Source: JBEKDJ01 sp050014415
Lineage (GTDB): Bacteria > Desulfobacterota > BSN033 > UBA1163
NCBI GenBank assembly: GCA_050014415.1
Contig: JBEKDJ010000112.1
Coordinates: 1-13,699 of the forward strand
Direction of reading: 5' to 3'
Length of the DNA: 13,699 nucleotides
In this document: positions 6,594-13,451 of the stretch, piece after piece
How positions within the stretch are numbered: position 1 is the first letter of the stretch
Layout of the letters: every line of letters starts with the position of its first letter
The notes under the pieces: model-generated
Database searches by the model: none
What the model was told of the DNA's origin: nothing
The model's input: only the letters and a program-made list of their open reading frames with translations
Position numbers and translations under genes: made by a program

Positions 6594-7229
6594 TTATTTG
6601 GATCTCATCGGGATGAAATACCACGTCCCCTTTTTCATCTGTCTGATCTCCCGAATCAATTGAGTGAGATCTTCTTTTCGATTAACGAAATCGATCTCGG
6701 TTGTATCGACCACGAGAAGGGGGGTAAGCTGATAGTGGAAAAAGTAGTAATTGTATGCTTCGGTCAACGCCTTAAGGTACTCTAAGTCGATATCCTTTTC
6801 ATAAGGGATATTTCTCGATCTGATCCGATTCAACAAAACCTCGGGTTTGGCCTGAAGGAAGATGACCAGGTCTGGAGAGGGAATCTGGCCGTTAAGGAGG
6901 CCAAAGATCTGTTCATAGAGGGCCAGCTCATGGCTGTCTAAATTCAAGGAGGCGAATATCCGGTCTTTAGCAAAGAGGTAATCACAGAGGGTGATCTGGT
7001 TGAAAAGATCGAGTTGAGCAATATCCTTCTGCTTTTGGAAACGATTCAGCAGAAAAAAGATTTGGGTTTGAAAGGCGTATTTCTTCCGATCCTGGTAGAA
7101 ATGGGAGAGAAAGGGGTTCTCCTCGGGCTTTTCTAAGACGGATCGGGCATTGAGCTCCTTTGCCAAGAGCTTCGTAAGACTCGTCTTGCCAACGCCGATT
7201 GGCCCCTCTATCACAGCATATCGAAACAT
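6594..7229 (-). CDS. Deoxynucleoside kinase family protein
   Basis: A 211-residue P-loop kinase of the deoxynucleoside kinase (dNK/dAK/dGK) family, which phosphorylates deoxyribonucleosides at the 5' position for nucleotide salvage in the cytoplasm. The N-terminus FRYAVIEGPIGVGKTSLTKLLAKEL carries the phosphate-binding loop (residues 9-17). It continues with EKPEENPFLSHFYQD, a QIFFLLNRF helix, the DYLFAKDRIFA block (83-93, DR motif) and the lid region LLNRIRSRNIPYEKDI (132-147). These are all hallmarks of bacterial members. ATG 7229 is preferred because the conserved domain starts right there. The nearest AAGGAG is only 2 nt away, with GGAGGT 13 nt upstream, so initiation may be weak. The frame extends upstream to 7292 but that part is unlike the family. 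It is downstream of proC on the same strand after a 189-bp gap that holds no gene. Confidence 0.88.
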   Translation of the reverse strand: MFRYAVIEGPIGVGKTSLTKLLAKELNARSVLEKPEENPFLSHFYQDRKKYAFQTQIFFLLNRFQKQKDIAQLDLFNQITLCDYLFAKDRIFASLNLDSHELALYEQIFGLLNGQIPSPDLVIFLQAKPEVLLNRIRSRNIPYEKDIDLEYLKALTEAYNYYFFHYQLTPLLVVDTTEIDFVNRKEDLTQLIREIRQMKKGTWYFIPMRSK

Positions 7230-7418
7230 TGCTCCTTGTGAGACCTCCTTCTTTGGTCCTCTCTCAAAAAAGACCTGCCTGGTAAACCCCAATAGAAGAG
7301 AGAAGGCTTCGGGTCTGGCCTTGATAAGGAGTGAACACTTTTTTCACCTCTCCGCCATAAATACCGGGTCTTCTAACGAGGCAAAGGTCTGGAGGCACAC
7401 CCCAGTACCGATTTCACA

Positions 7419-8255
7419 TCAAGGTGAACCTTGTTGCTTCACCTTTTCTCCCAACTCTTTGGCCCTTTGGGCCGCAGCCTTTACCGCGTCGATCAGGATC
7501 TTACGTAAGCCGCCTTCTTCGAGTTTGTAGAGACCTGCCGCGGTGGTTCCGCCGGGTGAAGTGACCTTCTCACGAAGCAGCGCAGGATGTTCTCCCGTCT
7601 CCAAAAGAAGTTTCACAGAGCCCATCACCGTCTGAGTAGCCAGCATAAGGGCATCATTCCGTGTCATTCCCAAATGGACGCCAGCTTCGCTCAAGGCTTC
7701 AATGACCAAGAAGACATAGGCTGGACCACTTCCGCTCAAGCCCGTGACCGCGTCCATCAGGGATTCATTGATCGTAATCGATTTCCCGACACAGTCAAAG
7801 ATATCCTTGGCCAATTTGAGATCCGCGTCAGTGGCCAGATTTCCAGGGGCGATGGCAGAGGCACCTTCCTGGACAAGGACGGCGATATTGGGCATCACCC
7901 GAATGAGCCGGAGTCGCTTTTGGGCATAGGCCTCGATCCCATAGAGCGGGATTCCAGCAGCAATCGAGATGAGAAGCTTCGAGGCATCTAAGGATTCAGA
8001 AATCTCTTGGATCACCTCCTTCATCGATTGTGGTTTAACGCAGAGGAGGATAGGATCACACTGCGAGCAGAGGTGACGATTGTCCGAAGCCTTTTTGACT
8101 CCATACTTCCTCTGGATGAAGCGAAGCCTCTCTCCGTCAGAATCGAAAATCATCACCTGATCAGGGAGGATGAATTTCGCCTTCAATAGCCCAGCGATGA
8201 GGGCTTCCCCCATGTTTCCTGTTCCGATAAACCCGACTGCCTTCCTTTTTTCCAT
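7419..8255 (-). CDS. proC: Pyrroline-5-carboxylate reductase
   Basis: A 278-residue enzyme catalysing the NAD(P)H-dependent last step of proline synthesis. The N-terminal Rossmann motif is VGFIGTGNMGEALIAGLL (GxGxxG at 11-16). The central LLCVKPQ (70-76) and LISIAAGIP are typical. The C-terminal dimerisation domain carries DAVTGLSGSGPAYVFLVIEAL (168-187) and the signature KVTSPGGTTAAGLYKLEEGG (230-249). Normally a motif like VMPNTPA follows the first domain; here it is VMPNIAVLVQEG (120-131), with TP replaced by IA, a small departure. ATG 8255 has an excellent GAGGAG Shine-Dalgarno 6 nt upstream, so the 13 upstream codons to 8294 are not coding. The length is normal for ProC. Confidence 0.93.
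   Translation of the reverse strand: MEKRKAVGFIGTGNMGEALIAGLLKAKFILPDQVMIFDSDGERLRFIQRKYGVKKASDNRHLCSQCDPILLCVKPQSMKEVIQEISESLDASKLLISIAAGIPLYGIEAYAQKRLRLIRVMPNIAVLVQEGASAIAPGNLATDADLKLAKDIFDCVGKSITINESLMDAVTGLSGSGPAYVFLVIEALSEAGVHLGMTRNDALMLATQTVMGSVKLLLETGEHPALLREKVTSPGGTTAAGLYKLEEGGLRKILIDAVKAAAQRAKELGEKVKQQGSP
7421..7445 (-). repeat. Hairpin over the proC 3' end
   Basis: AAGGTGAA (7421-7428) and TTCACCTT (7438-7445) form a perfect 8-bp stem with a 9-nt loop covering the last codons and stop of proC. Without a T tract it may only stabilise the 3' end or attenuate read-through to the kinase gene. Confidence 0.35.
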
Positions 8256-8370
8256 ATCGCGCTCCTCAAACTGGACTTTCTCCCTTTTTATCATAACGCC
8301 TCTTTTTTTTCTATGGAAAATTTGATTCGCTCGGGTCCTCGAGGCTGCGGCGCAGAAAAGTGATTTTTAC

Positions 8371-8507
8371 CAGGCTGCTCAAAAAGGCTCCGATGCAAGT
8401 TGAGTTTTGCGAAATCCCGCTTGCCGGGGCTCCCGAAATCCTGAGGGGTGAGGCATCCTTAGAGGTACGCTGCAACGATGCTTGCGCGCCGAAGCGCTTC
8501 AGCACCA
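8371..8507. repeat. Degraded intergenic palindromic repeat element
   Basis: The segment begins with CAGGCTGCTCAAAAAGGCTC and ends near GCGCTTCAGCACC, so its ends are decayed inverted copies (GCTGCTCAA against GGTGCTGAA, 7 of 9). Internally it has the direct repeat CGAAATCC (8410-8417, 8434-8441) and a GAGGCATCCTTAGAGGTACGC core resembling a broken palindrome. From memory, elements beginning 'GGCTGCTCAAAAAGG' with a central GTAC-type palindrome are dispersed in many deltaproteobacterial genomes. This copy lies between proC and the hydrolase gene. The repeat nature is inferred from that recollection and the symmetric ends. Confidence 0.45.
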
Positions 8508-8513
8508 GGCGAC

Positions 8514-9314
8514 TCATTTTCTCTCAGTCAGGAATCCTATAACCTCACTTAAGAATAGTCCTGGAGCAGTGTCCATAGCCGCGTGCCGCTGTCCTGGCAT
8601 GATTTCGATTCTACTATTAAGAATGGATTTTCTTAGGGCCTCGATCGCGGCTCCAAAAAATGGAGGGCTGTCACCTCCAAGAAGAAGTAGCGTCGGTGTT
8701 TCCATATGGGAAAACCGTTGAGGTTCAAGGATATAAGAGCTTACACTTGCTTCCTCGCGGGGAAGAGTGTGAGCTGCAGCTACCCTGGAAGACCAACTGG
8801 GAAGGGATCTTAGTAGATTGATTTCATTCTGCGGGATTCCGACGATCTCTTCCAGAAAGACTATTAAGGCTTTGTCACGTTCTCCAACATACAGATACGA
8901 GTCCATCCTGTTAAAAGCATCGGAAGGGTGATCTTCTTTAAGATCCGTATGTATTGGAGGTTCGTACAGAATGAGCTTTCGAAGATTGGACGTCTTAAGA
9001 GAAGCTTCCAAAGAGCATATGGCGCCATAAGAATGCCCGAGTAGGTTGACTGGGCCGGGAATTGAATCAACGACCGCAACCACGTCTTCGTATTCACGCT
9101 CGATGGTATAAGGCTCGACATCCCCGCTCTGACCGCGACCTCTACGATCTACGGCGTAAACGGTGAAATGTTTTTCTAGTTCCGGGAGGATCGGCGTCCA
9201 CCGGGTATGATCAGCCGCTGCGCCGTGGATCAAGACCAGTGGCAGCCCTGCGCCACTCCGTTCATATGCAATGGGTACGCCATCTTTTGATGTAATCATA
9301 GGGACCCATCCCAT
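8514..9314 (-). CDS. Alpha/beta hydrolase
   Basis: A 266-residue alpha/beta-hydrolase-fold protein with a complete predicted triad: nucleophile Ser95 in GHSYGA (93-98), Asp215 in LLLLGGDSPPF, and His244 in GQRHAAMD. The oxyanion-hole region is LIHGAAADHTRW (28-39), and YAVDRRGRGQSGD (53-65) is the usual strand-4 block. There is no signal peptide or lid insertion of unusual size, so it is a cytoplasmic hydrolase (esterase, lactonase or haloperoxidase-like) of unknown substrate. ATG 9314 is the longest option; ATG 9299 (MITSKDGVPIAYERSG) matches the common start of this family equally well, and neither has a strong Shine-Dalgarno. It stands alone, with the repeat element downstream and 155 bp without a gene upstream. 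Confidence 0.87.
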   Translation of the reverse strand: MGWVPMITSKDGVPIAYERSGAGLPLVLIHGAAADHTRWTPILPELEKHFTVYAVDRRGRGQSGDVEPYTIEREYEDVVAVVDSIPGPVNLLGHSYGAICSLEASLKTSNLRKLILYEPPIHTDLKEDHPSDAFNRMDSYLYVGERDKALIVFLEEIVGIPQNEINLLRSLPSWSSRVAAAHTLPREEASVSSYILEPQRFSHMETPTLLLLGGDSPPFFGAAIEALRKSILNSRIEIMPGQRHAAMDTAPGLFLSEVIGFLTERK

Positions 9315-9469
9315 TTTTGGATTATTGCCCTGCCGTTGATTTTACAAAGTCAGCGATGAGACACTCATGAAGACTGCCACCATTCCTCCGAAGTTTCAAA
9401 AAGTCATATCCCTAAGAAAGCAGACGAAGACGGAACCATCGCATAGGCTGAAGCTCCTCATTGCAAAGT

Positions 9470-9977
9470 TCAGTAGTTTGTCAAATAGGTCACGAACATC
9501 GGTACGTTATTTTCCCCGACTTCAAAACCCCATTTTTGAAAGAACTCCAAAGCTTCATCATACGCTATGACCATTTTCCTCGCGTAGTCTCTGTATTCAC
9601 AGAGCATCGATTCGACTAACTTCTGTCCGACACCCTTTTCTTGATAATCAGGATGGACGATCAGATAGAGAAAAAAGACATTCATCACACCATCCGCCAA
9701 TGACTTCATAAGACCAATGAGCTTGTTCCCATCCCAGGCGGTAATGACCTGATGTGAACCCTTCAAAGCCAATTGAAGTTTATCAGGATAGTTTCCGGAA
9801 TCCCATTTATAGAAAGCAACATAAGCAATGCAACAACCAGCCGCCACAAAAAGCCCACAAACACAGACTAAAACGGGGGGCCGTTGCATTACTTTTGCGG
9901 TTCTCTATAACTGATAAAAACAGATCCTTCAGTTGCTTCTTGTCAATGTCTTTGAGGTAACGATATTCGATGGCCAT
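9470..9977 (-). pseudogene. GNAT acetyltransferase interrupted by a MITE-like insertion
   Basis: A GCN5-related N-acetyltransferase gene split in two frames. The 5' part, from ATG 9977 with AAAGGAGG 5 nt upstream, encodes MAIEYRYLKDIDKKQLKDLF and then LSV, where the insertion begins at 9909. The 3' part, in another frame, encodes WDSGNYPDKLQLAL, an acceptor-site region (HQVITAWDGNKLIGL), the acetyl-CoA loop VHPDYQEKGVGQKLVE and a C-terminus (FFQKWGFEVGENNVPMFVTYL). Deleting 100 bp (9808-9907) joins the frames exactly as LFLSV-K-WDSGNY and gives a 135-residue protein, the normal family length. The open frame from 9889 is a chimera of insert and gene and is unlikely to be made. Substrate unknown. 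Confidence 0.88.
9810..9907. mobile_element. 98-bp MITE-like element with TA target duplication
   Basis: The ends are imperfect terminal inverted repeats of 29 bp: + strand 9810-9838 (TAGAAAGCAACATAAGCAAT...) against the complement of 9879-9907 (TAGAGAACCGCAAAAGTAAT...), identical at 21 of 29 positions including the shared AATGCAAC. TA is duplicated at 9808-9809 and 9908-9909. The roughly 40-bp core has no coding capacity. TA duplication and short inverted repeats fit a non-autonomous derivative of an IS630/Tc1/mariner-type transposon. Restoration of the GNAT frame on removal independently confirms the boundaries. Confidence 0.82.
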
Positions 9978-10659
9978 TTTTACCTCCTTTATCTAAGAAG
10001 TTCTTTGGCTCTTCACTTAATAGCGGGAACATGAAATAGTTTACAGAGTAGCGAGGTGAAGACTCTAAAAGCTCCACTGAGAGTATCATCGGTATCCGAA
10101 TTAGCCGATGAAAACCATGAACAATCATTCCGAGCCGATATGAATGTTAGTAACATGCAACTGTATATCCAATGAGACTACCCCTCTTCGGCTACTCCTG
10201 TTCACTTCTGCGACTGATTTTACACATCCCTCCAACTAATGTCAACAGTTGCTTTCTGTTTCCCTGCACGGCCTCTTCGATTCGTTCGCCATCCCTGCCA
10301 GGCAAAGCCGACTGTGATCTGGAAGAGTTCCTTCACGGTTTTTCTCGCATCATGCACCGACCACATTAACAGAAACTCCCTTGCACCTTTGCGAAGCCGT
10401 GTAGGCAGTTGGCACCAATGGAATGAGGCCTTTCTCAGGAATCAATAAACAAATCTCTATTTGACTTTTGGGAACGCCTGTGATATTTATCCTTATGATG
10501 ACTGGGCTATCACTTCCCTTAGCTAACATCCCATGCTGATTATTGTACTCCCCCTCCAAGTGGATGGATCATTGTTCACCCAAGCCAGTCGCCTCACTTC
10601 CGTCGACATACAACAGACACAAGTTTAACCCCACGTATCAAGAAAGGAGTAGAGTTGTC
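9978..10659. other. 682-bp region without an intact gene; possible decayed coding sequence
   Basis: No intact gene is supported. On the minus strand about 10350-10559 reads YNNQHGMLAKGSDSPVIIRI, then NITGVPKSQIEICLLIPEKG, without a usable start. About 10180-10320 in another frame reads DGERIEEAVQGNRKQLLTL; both have protein-like composition, suggesting one eroded, frameshifted gene of unknown family. On + a TTGACT (10461-10466), 17-bp spacer and TATTTA (10484-10489) make a mediocre promoter candidate about 170 bases before the Fe-S pseudogene. Nothing else is recognised. Confidence 0.35.
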
Positions 10660-11525
10660 ATGAAGTTAACAAATGATCTGAAAGCTCGGGCAATCCATAT
10701 GGGAGTTGATCTGGTAGGTGTTGCACCCATTGACCGTTTTGAGTATGCTCCTGAGAAATTCAAGCCGCAATACTATATGCGAGATGCCAGGAATGTGGTA
10801 GTCCTCGCAACTCGCATCCTAGAAGGGATATGCGATGTCCATGGGTCATACGATCAGCAAGGCAAGACGATCGGTCCCTATGCCTGGTTTGGTTATCCAG
10901 TGTTAAACTGGTCATTATCATGGGTAGCTTTCCAGGTAGGGAGACTTCTGGAAGATAATGGTTACAGATCCCTTCCTTTTGCTCCCGCGGGTTTTCATTA
11001 TCAGTAGGCGGAGAAAGGCCTCCCCGATTTTCTGCATAGGCATGCGGCCGTGGCTGCCGGGTTGGACGAGTTTGGTTTCAATAGACTTCTCCTAACGCCA
11101 CAGTTTGGTGCTCATCAGAGGATCGTTTCCATCATTACGAATGCTTCGCTGGACCCGGACCCCATGTACAATGGGCCGAAGCTATGCAACCGGAAGAAAT
11201 GTAAAGACACTTGTATCAAAATATGTCCTTTAAAGGCATTTAAGAATGAATTAATATCAGTTAAATTGGTAACAAGGTTTACGAATATGTCGTCTTGGAC
11301 TCTGAAGTGTGTTCGTGGCATATCATAGGCGGGAAATATCTAAGAGGAACGAATGACTTTCCCCGTTATCCGAAGAGGAAGGAAATCGATGAGATCATGA
11401 AGACCGCTGGAGGAAGAGAGAAGGTCATGGCGAAGATGAATCCTTCAGATAGGGCATTTCAGCTGTTTACCCATGTACGCACTTGTGGTGCATGCCTGGC
11501 TAAATGCCGCGCCCCATGGACATAG
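10660..11525 (+). pseudogene. Decayed QueG-like 4Fe-4S protein (amber stop plus frameshift)
   Basis: Resembles the roughly 280-residue Fe-S proteins related to epoxyqueuosine reductase and reductive dehalogenase C-terminal parts. From ATG 10660 (AAAGGAG at 10643-10649) it reads MKLTNDLKARAIHMGVDLVG, a family-type N-terminus, up to AGFHYQ and an in-frame TAG (11005-11007). The same frame then resumes with LHRHAAVAAGLDEFGFNRLLL, LDPDPMYNGPKLCNRKKCKD and CIKICPLKAF. Near 11261-11267 one base appears lost (GTTAAATTGG). The next frame continues GNKVYEYVVLDSEVC and ends with CGACLAKCRAPW at TAG 11523. The total of 866 bp is one short of a multiple of three. Two lesions make a functional product unlikely. 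Confidence 0.8.
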
Positions 11526-11844
11526 GGTGTCTCTCATCATTGTCCATCGCCTCTCCCAACAGGGAGGTGGTTTAAAACCACTTGATCATTGATCCAAGGC
11601 TCCTGTAGATCTGGCAGCCCATGCAGAAAGCCTCACTTCTATCGCTGAAGACATTTGCAGCCAGCCTGTTTCTAGCAGCATGAGTAACCTTTTCACTGAG
11701 CACTCTATAATAGGTCTGATCCCAGGTCACTTGATTTAGTGGAGGGTCTCTTCTTTATCTTGACAAGAACAAATGGGGTTGTTAGCGTCCTTACAAGATT
11801 ACCAAATCAATTGTGAGAACTGGATATCAGGGAGAGGAACAAAG
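11526..11844. other. 319-bp gap before the dienelactone hydrolase gene
   Basis: No convincing gene. A minus-strand frame (about 11575-11745) reads TYYRVLSEKVTHAARNRLAA then FSDRSEAFCMGCQIY with no ATG or ribosome binding site, perhaps a gene remnant. On + there is a perfect TATAAT (11706-11711) without a -35 and a TTGACA (11760-11765) without a -10, so the promoter of the following gene cannot be fixed. Confidence 0.35.
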
Positions 11845-12615
11845 ATGGAGGGCAACAATCGCAGACATTCAGATCTTCAAAACAAGGAGACCGCTCAGGC
11901 TGCTTTGCATACGGAGACGATTGCTTATAGCCACGGCGGCGCCTCTTTGGAAGGTTATCTGGCATACGACAATGCCATTCAAGGAAAACGTCCAGGTGTT
12001 CTTGTTGTCCACTGCTTCAGGGGGTTGAGGGACTTCGTGAAGGAGCGTACCGAGCAGCTGGCAGCCCTTGGCTACATTGCTTTTGCCCTCGATATGTACG
12101 GTGTCAGACCCAAGGATGACGGAGAGGCGTTCACCCAGGCCAGAATCTATGGTGGGAACCGTCCATTGATGCGCAGCCGCGCCAACGCCGGCCTGGAGAT
12201 TCTCAGGAGGCACGAGCTCACGGATGTTAAGCGCTGCGGTGCCATGGGTTATTGCTTTGGTGGTGGTGTCGTGCTGGAGTTAGCACGCAGTGGGGCTGAG
12301 ATTCCTGGTGTCGTCGGCTTTCACGCCAATCTCGATACGCCAAACCGAGACGATGCCAGGAATATCAAGGGCAAGGTGCTGGTCCTTCACGGCGCTGACG
12401 ATCCCCTTGTGCCCACTGACCAAGTTCTTGCTTTCCAGGACGAGATGCGCAAGGCCAAGATTGACTGGCAGATGGTCTTCTATGGTGGTGCGGTTCACGG
12501 TTTCACCATGCCCGAAACCGGTATGGATCCCACGAAACCCGTGGCATATAATGAAAAGGCTGATCAGCGATCTTGGCAGGCGATGAAGGCTTTTTTCGGA
12601 GAGATATTTAAGTGA
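11845..12615 (+). CDS. Dienelactone hydrolase family protein
   Basis: A 256-residue alpha/beta-hydrolase of the dienelactone hydrolase (DLH) family. The Cys nucleophile sits in GAMGYCFGGG (Cys137), with Asp186 in LVLHGADDPLVP and His218 in GGAVHGFTMP completing the triad. The family normally has a Glu right after the His of the 'VVHE' strand, which modulates the Cys; here it is VVHCFRGLRDFVKERTEQLA (54-73), with Cys57 at that place. Substrate class is therefore uncertain, and many paralogues are not true dienelactone hydrolases. ATG 11845 with GGAGAGGA 6 nt upstream is preferred over ATG 11773, whose extra 24 residues are unlike the family. No signal peptide is seen, so it is cytoplasmic. No aromatic-degradation gene is nearby to suggest a pathway. 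Confidence 0.87.
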   Translation: MEGNNRRHSDLQNKETAQAALHTETIAYSHGGASLEGYLAYDNAIQGKRPGVLVVHCFRGLRDFVKERTEQLAALGYIAFALDMYGVRPKDDGEAFTQARIYGGNRPLMRSRANAGLEILRRHELTDVKRCGAMGYCFGGGVVLELARSGAEIPGVVGFHANLDTPNRDDARNIKGKVLVLHGADDPLVPTDQVLAFQDEMRKAKIDWQMVFYGGAVHGFTMPETGMDPTKPVAYNEKADQRSWQAMKAFFGEIFK

Positions 12616-12754
12616 TCCATCCCTCCTTCCTCTTCCATAGGCATGCCGTATTCTGAAAGACCCTGAGGATTTCCAACTCCTGTATTCCTGTTCTATTTTC
12701 CGATCCTACATATTCAATCAACCTGCCGTCACAAAAGCTACTTTGCCCTATGAC

Positions 12755-12770
12755 CAAGTTTCTCAACTTG
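12755..12770. repeat. Small hairpin in convergent gap
   Basis: CAAGTT, loop TCTC and AACTTG form a 6-bp stem in the 227-bp gap between the convergent DLH and phosphoesterase genes. It has no T tract on either side. It is the only structure I see in that gap. Confidence 0.3.
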
Positions 12771-12842
12771 AAAGAAATGAGGCTTGGTGAGAATTGAAGG
12801 AAGCCCAGTCAGCAGAGAGTCCGCACCTGAAAGGATCCTTCC

Positions 12843-13322
12843 TCAGCTCGTCTCACAGGGTGGAACCTTTTCCAAGAGTTCTTTCTTCTTTGTCGGCGTG
12901 AGGTCCTCTTTCACCTTCCAGTCCGGTTTGGCAAAGGAGTCTCTTCGCTTGATCAGAAGCCAATCCTTGCCCATTCCCCTTCCCGCCATCAGCATGAGGG
13001 TAAAACCGCCTCTCAGCTTCCTCCCTTCTAATGAGAAATTGAGTCTCCCCTTTCTTAAAGCGGTTTCAGGATCATCTTCTGCCTGGAACTCGCCTGAGTC
13101 CCAAATGAGGACGGGTCCGGCGCCATAGTGGCCCTCGGGAATGATCCCTTCGAAGTCCCCATATTCGAGGGGGTGATCCTCGACCATAACAGCGAGCCGC
13201 TTTTCAGCAGGGTTCATGGAGGGCCCTTTAGGGATTGCCCAAGATTTGAGTACTCCGGCGATCTCTAATCGAAAATCATAATGGAGCCGTGTCGAATGAT
13301 GTTCATGGATGACAAATTTCAT
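12843..13322 (-). CDS. Stand-alone LigD-type 3'-phosphoesterase domain
   Basis: A 159-residue protein that is just the phosphoesterase (PE) domain otherwise found at the N-terminus of LigD, the non-homologous end-joining ligase. PE enzymes remove 3'-phosphate and 3'-ribonucleotide ends during DNA repair. The active site is intact: HEHHSTRLHYDFRLE (H8, H14, D16, R18), SWAIPKGPS (K32), KRLAVMVEDHPLEYGDFEG (R42, H50, Y54), at the same relative spacing as the catalytic residues I recall for Pseudomonas LigD. Then come PEGHYGAGPVLIWDSGEF and GKDWLLIKRRD, the usual end of the domain. ATG 13322 has AGGAG (complement of 13329-13333) 6 nt upstream, and that site lies inside an inverted repeat. No Ku, ligase or polymerase gene is in the window. 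Confidence 0.92.
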   Translation of the reverse strand: MKFVIHEHHSTRLHYDFRLEIAGVLKSWAIPKGPSMNPAEKRLAVMVEDHPLEYGDFEGIIPEGHYGAGPVLIWDSGEFQAEDDPETALRKGRLNFSLEGRKLRGGFTLMLMAGRGMGKDWLLIKRRDSFAKPDWKVKEDLTPTKKKELLEKVPPCETS

Positions 13323-13326
13323 TCTT

Positions 13327-13446
13327 TGCTCCTAGTGGTGCTGCAAATATATTTTGGCAACCTTGTAACCTCGAACATGGCCGTTCAATCTGCGGAAAAT
13401 CTTCTTTGAAATATAGTCGTATTTTTGTGCTACACCACTAGCAGCA
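13327..13446. repeat. 120-bp unit with ~26-bp imperfect inverted repeats covering the PE-gene RBS
   Basis: TGCTCCTAGTGGTG (13327-13340) and CACCACTAGCAGCA (13433-13446) are inverted copies with 13 of 14 matches. Similarity continues inward for about 12 more bases, giving roughly 20 of 26. The left arm includes the complement of the AGGAG ribosome binding site of the phosphoesterase gene. A 92-bp core separates the arms. It could be another short inserted element, perhaps with TA at 13333-13334 and 13439-13440, or an mRNA structure that hides the ribosome binding site. Confidence 0.55.
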
Positions 13447-13451
13447 CCCAT
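13332..13451 (-). CDS. Possible 39-residue leader ORF upstream of the phosphoesterase gene
   Basis: ATG 13451 opens a 39-codon frame reading MGAASGVAQKYDYISKKIFR, then RLNGHVRGYKVAKIYLQHH, ending in TAG (13332-13334) nine bases before the phosphoesterase ATG, in the same frame. The peptide is basic and not recognised as any family. There is no good Shine-Dalgarno (only TAGG directly before the ATG). Its span almost coincides with the inverted-repeat unit, so it may simply be an open frame through that unit. If translated, ribosomes would pass through the hairpin arms and could couple expression to the downstream gene. Confidence 0.3.
   Translation of the reverse strand: MGAASGVAQKYDYISKKIFRRLNGHVRGYKVAKIYLQHH

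Noticed and set aside
9470..9889. 139-residue frame starting MQRPPVLVCVCGLFVAAGCC as a membrane-anchored acetyltransferase
   Set aside because: Its hydrophobic Cys-rich start is encoded by the inserted element; the true N-terminus of the family is found upstream in another frame.
11005..11007. In-frame TAG as a pyrrolysine (amber) codon in the Fe-S protein; also TAG between the 39-codon ORF and the phosphoesterase, which share a frame
   Set aside because: The Fe-S gene has a second lesion (frameshift), so it is decaying regardless. korB ends at TAG normally, and no pyl genes are in the window. Only a pylTSBCD search of the genome would revive the idea.
11575..11745. Minus-strand frame containing VLSEKVTHAARNRLAANVF and FCMGCQIY
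   Set aside because: No start codon with a ribosome binding site and no recognised family; at most a remnant.
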